Origin: CAZFHA01 sp964518595
GTDB taxonomy: Bacteria; Bacillota; Clostridia; Saccharofermentanales; Saccharofermentanaceae
Direction: 5' to 3'
Assembly (NCBI GenBank): GCA_964518595.1
Contig: CAZFHA010000012.1
Coordinates: 47,286 to 111,285 of the forward strand
DNA length: 64,000 nt
Under the pieces are notes generated by a model that saw nothing but the letters and a program-made list of their open reading frames with translations, had not been told where the DNA came from and made no database searches. Both the position numbers and the translations under genes were made by a program. Positions 1-10,520 of this stretch are shown piece by piece (position 1 is the stretch's first letter; each line of letters opens with the position of its first letter).

Positions 1-3000
1 TAACAGGAGATGCTGTTTTCCAAGAGATTGCAGACAGTATTACTGTGACTGAAACTGCGACAAAAATTACCGTTACAATGTCGCTACCTTCAGAAGAAAT
101 GGATTCCTACTTGGCAGCAAATAGTGGCTACTTTACCTTTGAGGGCGAGAAAGTTTACGATGCAGATCAAAATGTAACTAAGGAAGTTATTAGCACAAGA
201 GACCGAGTAAGCCGCATGTTTAGCATGCACTTCTCCAATGATGGCATTATTTCTAGCGTTGCTAACGGCGTAGAGTTAGGAAATACTCCTGCTATTGAAA
301 ATAATAGCATTTTGGATGAGATTCCTAATTTAGATTTTGATGATTTGGATCAGACTCAATATGCTACGAACACAGCTGCATTATCTAGCACAAGGCTTAA
401 ACTAGCCTCGGGGCAGGTTGCTACAAATCCTAATGCAATTTATGAAGAGGCCGTGAGAAATAAGCTTAAGATTGCCAATGAAAGGCATCTTTACAACTTA
501 AATAAAAATAGTTCCATGGGTGTTGCTGTAACTGGAACGAGCTACTTACCCTATATTACTAAAGAGTCAGAGTTGATAAATAACATCTACCTATCCACAG
601 ATAGTGGCTATAATGGTTTTGTAATTGGAGCCTCTAATGGTCGTTACTACAGAATGCCGGGTTCTTTAGATGGTAATAAATTTACCATTGGAAACTTAAA
701 AGTGGATCGAGTTAAATACCCAGCTGGTACAGGTAGAGCAGGGGGATTTGGTAGTGATAAGGACATGAAAGAGACCCACTACGGCTTTGTTTATGAGCTA
801 AGTGGTGGTGTAGTTAAAAATCTCTTTATTGGAAGCGATAGTAAGATCATTGCCGAGGATGTTGGTGGCTTAAGTTACATGGTAAGTAATGGACGTACCA
901 GCACAGATGATACAAATGTAAACAACTCCTTTTTTGAAAATATTGGACCACAACTTCCTGCTGAAAGAGGGGTGGCTGCAAGCGTATATAACACTACAGT
1001 TTTAGCTAAGATTCAAGGTAAGAATGTTGGCGGATTCTCTTTGAAAACTGTGAGACGCTTTAATGATTCTGCAGATGTTTCTAATACTGCCATGAGAGCT
1101 GCTGCTACCTTTACCAACAGTAATTTTGGCGGAACAATTAATGCTATTTCTGGTGATAGTTTCTTTAGTAGTGGAAATGCAATGGCGGCTTCTTCTGTTA
1201 AAGCTGCAGGGATACTTGGTTTTGTTAGTGGTTTAGCACATGCGGATGATATTGTATCCTCTGGAACTACTGGTTATTTCTCAACATCAGTAGAAATTAA
1301 TGGTTGTTCAGTTACTAAGGATGGTTATGTTTATGCAGCTCAAATTGCTTCAGGAATTTTAGGAGAGGCGCAATATGCTTCTGTGGCAAGTAGAGCCCAG
1401 AATGCAGTTATTCGTCGTAGTGTAAATAATGGCCTAATTGTCTCATCGCAACAAGCAAATGGGATTACTCAGGGATTTGAAGCTATTAACCCTGCTTCTG
1501 ATTCTTTCTTAGAGGCTGCTTGCGTAGTTAAGAGTAATGTTAACGTTCTTTATTCTTACAATAATGGTGTTGTTCAGACACCTGAGACTACAGGTTTGGC
1601 TAGCGGAATCGGAAATGTTTTAAGAGAAGCATCCTATAGTGCTAATAATGGTACCGTTATCGGTGGGATTGCTTCCGGTATTACTAATTATGGTGACCGG
1701 CATGCTGTAATTAATCAGAACGCCAATAATGGCTATGTGCAGGGTAACCAAGTGGCCGGCGGAATTGTAGCTGTGGCTGCGCGTTATAATGGCAAGGCTG
1801 AGCCAATTCAAAACATTCAGGTTCGTATTAGTGATAGCTATAATACAGGAATTGTGGTAGTTAAAACTAATAATGATAAGGCCAAGGCGATTGAGAATTC
1901 TTACGCCGGTGGTATACTGGGATACGCTTCCAGTCCAGATACCATTGACTGGAAAACCTTAAACCTTAACTCAATTTTGCCTACCGATAATCGCAGAACT
2001 ATTGTTCAGTCCAGCTATAATGTTGGGCGAGTGTATTATTTAGAAAATGGTCAGCTATCTACCAATAACCGCAATGTCGGCGGAATCGTTGGTGGTGGAT
2101 TGAATCGTTTAGTTGATATAAAGAATGTCTACAATCTATCAGATTCTGAAGCGGTTGCAGGCACGGTTAAGATGGCTAAAGTGGCTAACATTAATTTTGC
2201 GAACTATGCAGCTGCTGCTACGAATTTAGGTTTAAATACAATTGTTCCTCCTTCGCCAGCGGATGGTATTGGTTACAATTACCGATTGACTGCTGTTGGT
2301 GATGTTCCATACGGAACAAATGTTACGAACTTATCTTATGTAGATATGATGAGAATGGACAATTTCATTGGCTTTGGAAATAGTTGGGTCATAGATAGGA
2401 CGGTTGATGCAAATGGACACAGCTATCCATTTCCGCAGTTTGTGGCTCGCGAAACTAGTCCTGCCTATGTGGGTGATACTAATATTGGCAATGTACCTGA
2501 TTTTCAATATAATGTTGATTTTAACCAGAGAACTCATGGGGTTAAGATTGATGTTCCGGCTGGAACTATTAACATTGAGAACATTACTAAGAAAAAAGCT
2601 ATACCTGTACAGATACAATACAGTCAGTCAGCAGGCACAGCAACAAATGCCTTTGGGCAAAGTGTTCAGACCATAGTTGATAGTCATTACTCTATTCGCA
2701 TTCCAAACTACAATTCTAATAAGGATTATGATATTTATGTCTTGGATGGAGATGCAAATGCCACTAACTATGCCAGTACACTAATCCGTAAGTATGAGAT
2801 TATTCGCGGGGAAGTAAGAAGTGGGGGTAAACTACATAGTCAAGTTTCCACCTCTGAGGAAACCTTAGGCTACTTCGACCCTAACAATGTTAGTTTCTCA
2901 GGTAATACCCTTACTATCAAAGATAAGGAGTCTGCGGGATGGTACATGCCGATAAATGGATACTATACCGTGGTCGCCATGGAGAGAAAAGAGAAGGGTG

Positions 3001-6000
3001 TAGAGACCTTCCCTGTAGCGCCAGGGTTTTGGGATACTATTCAAGGGTGGCTATTTGGCTCCCTACCTTCTTATGCTACTCTGGCTGGAATTGATAAGTC
3101 CAGTCTTCCCGGGTTGGTTTCTGAGCGGTTTGAAGTCCACTTTGGCGGAGCTGAAAGTGATGGTAGTAATATCCGTCCAGCTACAGGTACCTACGATTAT
3201 GGAACAGTGAATAAACCCTTTACGGTTACGGATCAATATGGGGTAATTGGATTAACTACCTCTGGTATTGCCAAGGGCGCTACTAATGGGCGTTATTATA
3301 AGCAGACCTCAGATATCGTAATCTCTGATCGTTTTTACTCTATCTTCGAATTTAATGGCTTCTACAGTGGAAGTAAGACGACTACAGTAAAATATCCTAA
3401 TAGTCAGCCAGTTGATCAGGGCAACTATACGATCCATTACAATATGGCCAAGCAGGATTTTGGTTTCGCTTCATACTTAAGAACCTTCGATCCTTCAGGT
3501 ACCTTTAGAGCAACCATTAAGGATGTTAACTTTAATGTTAAGTCTGAAAATGATTATGCGATGAAAACCGGTAAGTATCTTGAAGCGGCTAACTATGTGG
3601 TGAACTTAGGTGTGGTTTCAGACTATACTGATAGCGCCGTAATTGATGGTGTTACCTTGGACGGATTGGTTGAAGTCAAAGGCTTTGATCCTTTAGCTAC
3701 TCGACCAGGTTATATTAACAATGCCTACGTCTTCGGTGGTGTTACTGCCTTTGCTCGTGAATCTGAGATCAACAACACGAAGAACAATGCGACTGTAGGT
3801 GCTAAGGCAAGTGCTGCTAGCTATAATTTACCTATCGGTAATGGCAATGCTACGATTCCCTACGAAACACATAGCACTGTTAATCTGGAAGTTGCCGGAA
3901 TTATTGGCTTAACTGATAATTCAAAGCTAAACCGTGTAATAAATAATGGACAGGTCATTTCTAGCTTGTCGAAGAAAGCTGCTGGTATCATTAATACCAT
4001 GACCAATAATACACAGGCCACTCAATTGTCTAATGGTGGCTGGGTAAAGACACAAAGCGGCACAGCTGCAGGTCTCGTTGCAGATATGGTTAATGGCTCT
4101 ATTAAACAGTCTTACAATTCAGGTCGTGTTTCTGGGTTAGCGATTCAGGGTGTTGGCTCCGGTTCGGCTGCAGGTTTGGTGGCTAACTTAAATGGCGGTA
4201 CAGCTGATCAAGTTTATAACTCAGGTATTATTAGTGGTAGAAATCAGGGGGCTTTTACTCTTTCAAGTTCTGCTAAAGGTAGAATTGCCAGAGGATTTTA
4301 CTTAAAGGATAGAGGGTTACTCTGGACTAGTTCTTACTCTCTGCCTGACTATCCGTCTATGATTTTGACGGATGAATCTGCACTCAGTCTTTATAGTGGA
4401 TTCAGCTATACGCCTTTAGAAATTTGGCCTTTTGCTGATGATACGGCTACTACTTATGTAGTAACCCCGGCGAATCCGCTGACCGGTACACCTGCAGTGA
4501 TTAATGATCCCTATGCCTTGGCATATAAAGATCTAAGTGACCAAAGTATAATGAGTGGAAAAGGTTTTAGCTTTGGAGCAAACAACTGGTATATGGATAC
4601 TGTTTCTGAGAATCCAACCATTCCAGTTTCTGGAAGTAAGCTTCTGAGAGACTATGCCCTTGATCCTTATAGACTTCCACAATTTGACCAATATCGTCAC
4701 TTAGATAGGCAACATGAAAATTTCCCGATTTTCTTAGGGGAAGAGCATGAGTATGGTAAGGTGCCTTATAAGGGAGACACGAATCGTGCCCAATATGTAC
4801 CTTATGTAACGGGGACGGATACAAATGAGACCTTCAAGGATACCATAATGGTAGATCTTGATAATGTGAAGACTACATCACGCTACCAGCTATTGATTTA
4901 TAAGGGTAATGCTGACTTGAGCCGTGATGCCTCTAACCGTTTAATTGTAAATCCTGAGCTGACAATCTACATTGAACGTAAGTATGTGGATGTCCGAAAC
5001 TTGTCTAGCACTGACTTGGCTATCATTAATGATCCAGCCAACCTGCAGTACAGTAAAATTATTTCGGATACTAGCGGTGTTTATTACTATGAAATTATTG
5101 CTTCTGATGCTGAGGGTAAGGTTAGACCAGCTATCTTCGAGAACAAAGATATGTTTGAGAACAATACAGTTAATGTGATTCTAAACAATGATGTTTTGGA
5201 TCAGTTGACTGAGCCTACAGATTCGGTAGCACCATACTACAGTATAACTGTACTTGAGTTTCAGCCGCCGGAGAGAGAAGAAGAGACTGATCCTAACAAC
5301 TTCTACTCCAAGTTCAGTCCTCATTTCGCTGATGCTGTAGTTGGCCAGAATGACCCATGGGATTTTGGTACCTCAGAAAAGCCCTATCAGATTTCGACTC
5401 AGCGTAACTTAAATAATCTGAGTCAGGGTGGCAACAGCCCAACCCCCGGTATTGAAAGTCATTACTTATCTGCCCATTTCTTGCAGACGCAGGATGTGCT
5501 TCTGACAAAGCAAAAGGCTACGGTGATACCTAATGGACTAGCTGTGCATACAGATATGTGGAATAGAGGAATTGGAACAGATACCATTCCATTCAGTGGT
5601 AGTTATGACGGTGCTTCTCTCGCCGTGGCAGACAAAAGAGACTATGTGAATAGCTCTAGCCCACTAAATTATAGTATCTTCAATCGTGTTGGAGATACTG
5701 GCCGTGTAAGTAATATGAATACCGCAATTGGTTATCAGTTATATTCAAAAGCACCTTCTTGGCTGGTAGCGGAGAATGCTGGTGTGGTAGAAAATGTTAA
5801 CTTTGCATCAACAGACGCAACAAATAGAACCATAAGTATTGACAGCAGTGTGAAGTACTTTGGCTTGGCGGTTGGACGGACAGTGCAGCTCAGTACAGCC
5901 GTGCCTATAGTTAAATCAGTGAATGTTGCTAACTCTCTAGCACTTCAGAGTTATATGTCAGATGCAAACTATGCTTTAGGCAGTGTAGTAGGAAGAACAG

Positions 6001-9000
6001 AAGGTAATATTTCTCTGATTGGGCTTAGTGCCAAGTCTTCTGTAACTGTTTCAGATAATTCGTCCAGTGTTAAAGCTCCGGCCGTTGGAGGTGTTGTTGG
6101 ACTTGCCATTGAAAACACCTTTGGTAATCAGGTGAACCTTGAAAATCTACAACATGAGGGTACAATTAAGAACTTTTTGACTAGCGGTGGTTATCCCGGT
6201 TCCGTTGGCGGTATTTTAGGCAAGGCAAAAAATGCCAATCTAGATATTTCTGGCCTGCGCACATCTGGAAGCTTGCAAGTATCCTCTTCGACTAATAATC
6301 GCAATGGTGAAGTTGGTGGATTGATTGGCTTTGTTGATAATCAACCGGATGGTGGTAATGTCTTACTCATGAGAGGACAATGGGAAGATGATGGTAGCGG
6401 ACGCAACTCTACTGTTGCGGCTAATCAGAGCATAAGTATTCCTAAAGCGCAGTCAGTTTATGCTGTAGGTGGTCTAATTGGTAAGTTAACTAACACTACG
6501 ACCACACTACAGAATGTTGAAAAGAAGAACGATATCTCTATCAACTACGCACCTGCCGCAAGTAGCATTGGTGGAGTTGTTGGTGAGGTTCAGTCCTCGC
6601 CCATTACTCTTACCGATTCTGCCTTTAACGGCAGCATCATTAGAGATACCACAAGCTTAAGTGCTGACTCCATGCGTGGTGGTGCTTACGGTGGTATCCT
6701 TGGTAGGGTTGGTAATAGTATGGTGCAAATGCTCAATGTCAACTCTGGTAGATATGATTCGGCTACTGAAGCTTCTTTGACACGGATTGAGGTACTGAAT
6801 AGTGCAAATCAAGACACAATAGTAGGTGGTATGATTGGTTATGCCTATGCTTCCAGTGGACAACCGGCACCGACTATAGAATTACTGGATAGCAACAACA
6901 ATCAGGAACTAACCTTAAAGAATGGTTCTGCTTCTAGCAAACTTGGTGGTATTGTTGGTGCGTTGGATAATTACAACATCAATCTTAACCGAGTAGCCAA
7001 TCAGGGTGATCTTATTAGCCTAAATACTCTGGGAAGTCTCAGCGGAAGTTATGTTGGAGGATTGGTTGCCTACACGAAACAGTCTGGCTTTGATGCTAAG
7101 GATACCGACAATAATGGTGCTATTAGAGTGGATAGCACCCGGGGTAGTACGGTTTACGCCGGAGGGTTCTTGGGTAGAGCAGATAGCAGTCGAATTACCC
7201 TTACGGATACGGATCCAAGCAAAGAAAGTAACGTTGTCAATAATGGTGGTCTGTTACTGAATGCTACTAACCCTGAAGCTTCAAACTTCTTTGCTGCTGG
7301 TGCGGTAGGCTATGCGCAGAACAGTGCCATAAACTCTACTGGCTTTAGAAATAATGGCTATATTACAGCCCAAAGTACTTCTGCTGACAGTAGTGTCAGA
7401 CTCTCGGGTGCTCTTGCATTCGCAGAGGGCGATGCCCTGGCTAATGAGCCTTCTGTCAAGCTGATGGAGTCCTTAAATACTGGAAGTCTTACAGACAGCC
7501 GTACGTTGGCCGAGGGGGTAAGTACCTCTGGAATCTCTGTTGCTGCCGGTACACTGGGAGAGCTCTATAATAGTAAAACTGGTGCTCAAGTCGAGTACAA
7601 TCATAATGTGGGAACGCTATATGCTAAGCATGTTGCCGGAATACTATATGGAATTTCTTACCCCAGTAGTGAGACGGAAGAGAATGTGGCGGGGTATCTG
7701 GCCGAAAGCTCAAATAAGTTTAATGTTAATGCAGGTGATCTGCAGGCTTTCGAAAAATTTGCTGATGCTTCTAATATTACTCCTATGTGGCAGTTGCCGG
7801 CTGCTAATGACGGTACAAATGATCTGGATGGTAAGGAGGCAGCTGCGGACTTGAGTGCGATTGTTGTGTACTATAATGCAGGGCTGGAAGAGCGCATCTT
7901 GCCGGAATACGATCCTATTGATCCGCCTATTGAGAGCCTTGATAGTGTACTGCTTCGTTTGCCTGAGATGCAGGATCTGGGTATGTTCAAAGCCGAAACT
8001 GGCTGGGATGGAACTCAGATTGATAGTGCAACAGCTGATGTAGACACACCTTGGATGATTGGAACAGGAAATGATGGAACAGAGCCAATTGATCCGCAGG
8101 AGTACACGCTAGCAAGACTACGCGACAATGCATTTACTGATAATGGTTTAGGTGGTTACTCTAGCGGCGCTCCAAGAGTCTTAAGTGTTGCCAGTCAGGC
8201 CGTTGATGTAGCTGGAATAGGACCCATGGATGCATATCTGATTACTTGGCAGTATGACGGTGAGGTAAACTTAGCACTAGATAAGTTTACAATCTACCTT
8301 GAAAAAGATGGAAAAATTCTCATGCAGCTGAGACCTTCTGAGCTACTGCTTACAGCTCAGGCTGAAAATCAGTACACCTTCTTACTCAGACCTGAGTATA
8401 TTGCCGCCCTTACTAACGGCTTAGAACCAGACGCAAGTTTGACTGCAGATGTTAGTGTTGGTATAACTCGTGGAACGGGAGCTAGAAATGTCCGCGGATT
8501 GCCTGGTGGAGGAATTCTCTTAGAGGCAACGGAAGGTGTACCGGAAGTTTCTGTTGCGATGCCGGATGGACAGGCTAGAGCACTTTGGGCACCTATTGAC
8601 TACCATACTCTACCTTTCAATGCAGTTGGAAATGTGGTTGTTGACTACGCAATGACTAGACTGGGTGATCCTTATTCTATCGTACTGGCTGGTACTGGCC
8701 GCTACTTAGATTGTAGCTACTTAGCTCTAATGGCATATCGCCAGATTGGTATTGAGTTACCACGGGTAGCTTCGGCTCAAGCCAAGTATGTTGTTGATAG
8801 GGGACTAACTGTCTCTAGAGATGACTTGCAACCAGGAGACTTGGTATTCTGGAGTCTAAAACAGAATGGTGAGTTCATGAATATCACTCACGTAGGTATT
8901 TATGCCGGTAATGGAATGGTGGTAGATGCCAGCTCCTCAAGAGGACAAGTTGTATACAGACAACTCTATAACGTAGAGAATCAGGTAGTTTATGGCAGAC

Positions 9001-9302
9001 CTTATGCAACACCTGAGTTCTTAGCCCAGAATCCTGGTGCTCCTACGAATGTACCTACAACAGCTCCTACCGAGCCAACTGTAACTTCAGAGACAACTGG
9101 CGTTACTCCGGTACCGACTGCTACTACTACCACGCAGCCTACTCAGACTGCGCCAAGCACAACTACAGGTCAGACAACGGTTCCGACCACGGAAACCAGC
9201 CAATCATCTACAACTACTTCGGAGAGCAAGGCGGTAGAACCCAGTTCTGCCCCTCCTGCTCCCGCTGGGGAAGTTACTGAGGTAGTGCCTGGTGGCGGTT
9301 AA
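1..9302 (+). CDS. Giant GLUG-repeat surface protein with C-terminal NlpC/P60 peptidase domain (5' end outside window)
   Basis: The frame is open from base 3, so the amino terminus and any signal peptide lie outside the window; at least 3099 residues are present. Numbering below is from the in-frame GTG at 45. Most of the protein consists of Gly-rich GLUG-like units (for example VGGIVGG, VGGVVGL, VGGILGK, VGGLIGF, IGGVVGE, LGGIVGA), the repeat known from IgA-protease-type cell-surface proteins and expected to form an extended beta structure. Near the end, about residues 2865-2990, is an NlpC/P60 domain: Cys2890 in YLDCSYLAL and His2949 in ITHVGIY fit the catalytic Cys-His pair of peptidoglycan endopeptidases. 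A Thr/Pro/Ser-rich tail of about 90 residues follows. I see no LPXTG signal or membrane segment at the end, so any attachment is non-covalent or through the missing part. Role inferred: very large cell-wall-associated protein with hydrolase activity. Confidence 0.85.
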   Translation, partial: TGDAVFQEIADSITVTETATKITVTMSLPSEEMDSYLAANSGYFTFEGEKVYDADQNVTKEVISTRDRVSRMFSMHFSNDGIISSVANGVELGNTPAIENNSILDEIPNLDFDDLDQTQYATNTAALSSTRLKLASGQVATNPNAIYEEAVRNKLKIANERHLYNLNKNSSMGVAVTGTSYLPYITKESELINNIYLSTDSGYNGFVIGASNGRYYRMPGSLDGNKFTIGNLKVDRVKYPAGTGRAGGFGSDKDMKETHYGFVYELSGGVVKNLFIGSDSKIIAEDVGGLSYMVSNGRTSTDDTNVNNSFFENIGPQLPAERGVAASVYNTTVLAKIQGKNVGGFSLKTVRRFNDSADVSNTAMRAAATFTNSNFGGTINAISGDSFFSSGNAMAASSVKAAGILGFVSGLAHADDIVSSGTTGYFSTSVEINGCSVTKDGYVYAAQIASGILGEAQYASVASRAQNAVIRRSVNNGLIVSSQQANGITQGFEAINPASDSFLEAACVVKSNVNVLYSYNNGVVQTPETTGLASGIGNVLREASYSANNGTVIGGIASGITNYGDRHAVINQNANNGYVQGNQVAGGIVAVAARYNGKAEPIQNIQVRISDSYNTGIVVVKTNNDKAKAIENSYAGGILGYASSPDTIDWKTLNLNSILPTDNRRTIVQSSYNVGRVYYLENGQLSTNNRNVGGIVGGGLNRLVDIKNVYNLSDSEAVAGTVKMAKVANINFANYAAAATNLGLNTIVPPSPADGIGYNYRLTAVGDVPYGTNVTNLSYVDMMRMDNFIGFGNSWVIDRTVDANGHSYPFPQFVARETSPAYVGDTNIGNVPDFQYNVDFNQRTHGVKIDVPAGTINIENITKKKAIPVQIQYSQSAGTATNAFGQSVQTIVDSHYSIRIPNYNSNKDYDIYVLDGDANATNYASTLIRKYEIIRGEVRSGGKLHSQVSTSEETLGYFDPNNVSFSGNTLTIKDKESAGWYMPINGYYTVVAMERKEKGVETFPVAPGFWDTIQGWLFGSLPSYATLAGIDKSSLPGLVSERFEVHFGGAESDGSNIRPATGTYDYGTVNKPFTVTDQYGVIGLTTSGIAKGATNGRYYKQTSDIVISDRFYSIFEFNGFYSGSKTTTVKYPNSQPVDQGNYTIHYNMAKQDFGFASYLRTFDPSGTFRATIKDVNFNVKSENDYAMKTGKYLEAANYVVNLGVVSDYTDSAVIDGVTLDGLVEVKGFDPLATRPGYINNAYVFGGVTAFARESEINNTKNNATVGAKASAASYNLPIGNGNATIPYETHSTVNLEVAGIIGLTDNSKLNRVINNGQVISSLSKKAAGIINTMTNNTQATQLSNGGWVKTQSGTAAGLVADMVNGSIKQSYNSGRVSGLAIQGVGSGSAAGLVANLNGGTADQVYNSGIISGRNQGAFTLSSSAKGRIARGFYLKDRGLLWTSSYSLPDYPSMILTDESALSLYSGFSYTPLEIWPFADDTATTYVVTPANPLTGTPAVINDPYALAYKDLSDQSIMSGKGFSFGANNWYMDTVSENPTIPVSGSKLLRDYALDPYRLPQFDQYRHLDRQHENFPIFLGEEHEYGKVPYKGDTNRAQYVPYVTGTDTNETFKDTIMVDLDNVKTTSRYQLLIYKGNADLSRDASNRLIVNPELTIYIERKYVDVRNLSSTDLAIINDPANLQYSKIISDTSGVYYYEIIASDAEGKVRPAIFENKDMFENNTVNVILNNDVLDQLTEPTDSVAPYYSITVLEFQPPEREEETDPNNFYSKFSPHFADAVVGQNDPWDFGTSEKPYQISTQRNLNNLSQGGNSPTPGIESHYLSAHFLQTQDVLLTKQKATVIPNGLAVHTDMWNRGIGTDTIPFSGSYDGASLAVADKRDYVNSSSPLNYSIFNRVGDTGRVSNMNTAIGYQLYSKAPSWLVAENAGVVENVNFASTDATNRTISIDSSVKYFGLAVGRTVQLSTAVPIVKSVNVANSLALQSYMSDANYALGSVVGRTEGNISLIGLSAKSSVTVSDNSSSVKAPAVGGVVGLAIENTFGNQVNLENLQHEGTIKNFLTSGGYPGSVGGILGKAKNANLDISGLRTSGSLQVSSSTNNRNGEVGGLIGFVDNQPDGGNVLLMRGQWEDDGSGRNSTVAANQSISIPKAQSVYAVGGLIGKLTNTTTTLQNVEKKNDISINYAPAASSIGGVVGEVQSSPITLTDSAFNGSIIRDTTSLSADSMRGGAYGGILGRVGNSMVQMLNVNSGRYDSATEASLTRIEVLNSANQDTIVGGMIGYAYASSGQPAPTIELLDSNNNQELTLKNGSASSKLGGIVGALDNYNINLNRVANQGDLISLNTLGSLSGSYVGGLVAYTKQSGFDAKDTDNNGAIRVDSTRGSTVYAGGFLGRADSSRITLTDTDPSKESNVVNNGGLLLNATNPEASNFFAAGAVGYAQNSAINSTGFRNNGYITAQSTSADSSVRLSGALAFAEGDALANEPSVKLMESLNTGSLTDSRTLAEGVSTSGISVAAGTLGELYNSKTGAQVEYNHNVGTLYAKHVAGILYGISYPSSETEENVAGYLAESSNKFNVNAGDLQAFEKFADASNITPMWQLPAANDGTNDLDGKEAAADLSAIVVYYNAGLEERILPEYDPIDPPIESLDSVLLRLPEMQDLGMFKAETGWDGTQIDSATADVDTPWMIGTGNDGTEPIDPQEYTLARLRDNAFTDNGLGGYSSGAPRVLSVASQAVDVAGIGPMDAYLITWQYDGEVNLALDKFTIYLEKDGKILMQLRPSELLLTAQAENQYTFLLRPEYIAALTNGLEPDASLTADVSVGITRGTGARNVRGLPGGGILLEATEGVPEVSVAMPDGQARALWAPIDYHTLPFNAVGNVVVDYAMTRLGDPYSIVLAGTGRYLDCSYLALMAYRQIGIELPRVASAQAKYVVDRGLTVSRDDLQPGDLVFWSLKQNGEFMNITHVGIYAGNGMVVDASSSRGQVVYRQLYNVENQVVYGRPYATPEFLAQNPGAPTNVPTTAPTEPTVTSETTGVTPVPTATTTTQPTQTAPSTTTGQTTVPTTETSQSSTTTSESKAVEPSSAPPAPAGEVTEVVPGGG

Positions 9303-9361
9303 AACTATGGCCTCTGGTCGATAGCGGACAGATTTCCTAGCGTTAATCCGTGAACAAACTA

Positions 9362-9409
9362 AAAAGTCCTCCCTAGTGAAGGTTCAGCCTTCGTCTAGGG
9401 GGGACTTTT
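9362..9409 (+). terminator. Intrinsic terminator after the giant surface gene
   Basis: A 15-base arm (AAAAGTCCTCCCTAG) pairs with CTAGGGGGGACTTTT. The arms enclose a second short stem (GAAGG/CCTTC), and the right arm ends in a T run. It lies 59 bases past the stop codon and fits a rho-independent terminator. Confidence 0.8.
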
Positions 9410-9442
9410 CTCCTGTTGTGGGCTACTTGGGAGCAAATATAT

Positions 9443-9475
9443 AAGGCCGCTTCGCATTTTCAGCGAGGCGGCCTT
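9443..9475. terminator. Second hairpin between convergent genes, probably the terminator of the minus-strand coiled-coil gene
   Basis: AAGGCCGCTTCGC pairs with GCGAGGCGGCCTT around a 7-base loop, with one G-U pair. It lies 31 bases beyond the stop of the minus-strand gene. The trailing T run on the minus strand is only weak (TTATATATTT), so orientation is inferred from position. Confidence 0.6.
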
Positions 9476-9506
9476 CCCCCAAAATCTCCTTGGTAAATGG
9501 CTTAGA

Positions 9507-10376
9507 TTAATTTGCGTCCGTAGACTCTGTATTCATTAGTTCGGTTATATTTTGACATAGTGCGAAGTAATTATCAGCATTCTCCTGCATAACAGAAATA
9601 AAGTGTTGATATTCGTTTTGGAGGGACTCCATAATAAGCTTAACTTTCTCTTCTTTAGCTTTGTCATAGACACTATCAGCTAAGCGTTGAATTTCAGCTC
9701 GATAATTATCTGCATCTTCCTTAGCTACTTTGATCAAAAAATCATTTTGTTCAAGCATCGCCTGACACTCTTTTTCGACTTTAAGTTTCTGGTAACGTGC
9801 TTCTTGTTTAGCCTCGGCAATAATTTTGTCTGCTTCCATAGAAGCAGCTAGAAGTGCTTTCTTAGCCTGTTGGCGATCGTGTTCCGCATCTTCTTCGGCT
9901 AGACTCTTGATTCTTTCGATATACTCTTCAGCATTTCGTTGTGCTTGAGAGAAAACGTGAGAAATCTGCTTGCCTTCTTGTGCCTTTAAATATTCAATAT
10001 TTGTTTTTAGGTTGTCTATTTCCTGATTATGTTGTGATATTTCCTCTGTTAAACGAAGATGCTCTGAACGCAAGGTAGACAGATTAGAAACTTCTTGTTC
10101 TAATGTCTGCTTCTGTTGGGAAAGATCTTGTATTTGTTCATCTAATTGACGTATGGTTTGCTCTTTATCCTTTTGGAACTTTTCGATTCGATTCTGCAAC
10201 TGTTTAAATTGTTCTTCCTTCCACTCAAGGGAATCTTCTGCCCGTCTTGGTTTATTATCAAAGAGGGTCTTAAGGGCTGGTTCTGGCTTATAGGTCTCTA
10301 GTGTATGACCAGTCACTTCATGTACAGCTTCATCAGTAGAAGAAAAATCAATTTCCATAATGTTAGGATCTTGCAT
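9507..10376 (-). CDS. Coiled-coil protein of unknown function, DivIVA-like in style
   Basis: This 289-residue protein has a short acidic N terminus (about residues 1-45) followed by an almost unbroken, highly charged Glu/Lys/Gln-rich heptad-like region from about 50 to 265. There is no signal peptide or membrane segment, so it should be cytoplasmic. The start is the ATG at 10376, preceded by AAAGGAG at good distance. It lies 144 bases downstream of, and co-oriented with, the LytTR regulator and may be co-transcribed with it. The composition recalls DivIVA/GpsB-type scaffolds, but I cannot identify the N-terminal membrane-binding motif of DivIVA, so family membership is not claimed. Its position beside giant surface proteins and the division cluster is only circumstantial. 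Confidence 0.7.
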   Translation of the reverse strand: MQDPNIMEIDFSSTDEAVHEVTGHTLETYKPEPALKTLFDNKPRRAEDSLEWKEEQFKQLQNRIEKFQKDKEQTIRQLDEQIQDLSQQKQTLEQEVSNLSTLRSEHLRLTEEISQHNQEIDNLKTNIEYLKAQEGKQISHVFSQAQRNAEEYIERIKSLAEEDAEHDRQQAKKALLAASMEADKIIAEAKQEARYQKLKVEKECQAMLEQNDFLIKVAKEDADNYRAEIQRLADSVYDKAKEEKVKLIMESLQNEYQHFISVMQENADNYFALCQNITELMNTESTDAN

Positions 10377-10520
10377 ATAAGAGTCTCCTTTATATCTGTT
10401 GCTGAATTTGTGTACAGTACTTTATTCGTGCACGCAAATACTAGAATGATACCACAAGAGAGTGGCAAATGTTCTTGAAGGTACTAAAAGGTTAATTAGA
10501 TGTAATCAAATTCTGTAGAT

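Noticed and set aside
1..9302. CRISPR or DNA tandem repeat in the giant gene
   Set aside because: Repetition is at the protein level (GLUG units) with divergent DNA; no constant repeat/spacer pattern anywhere in the window.
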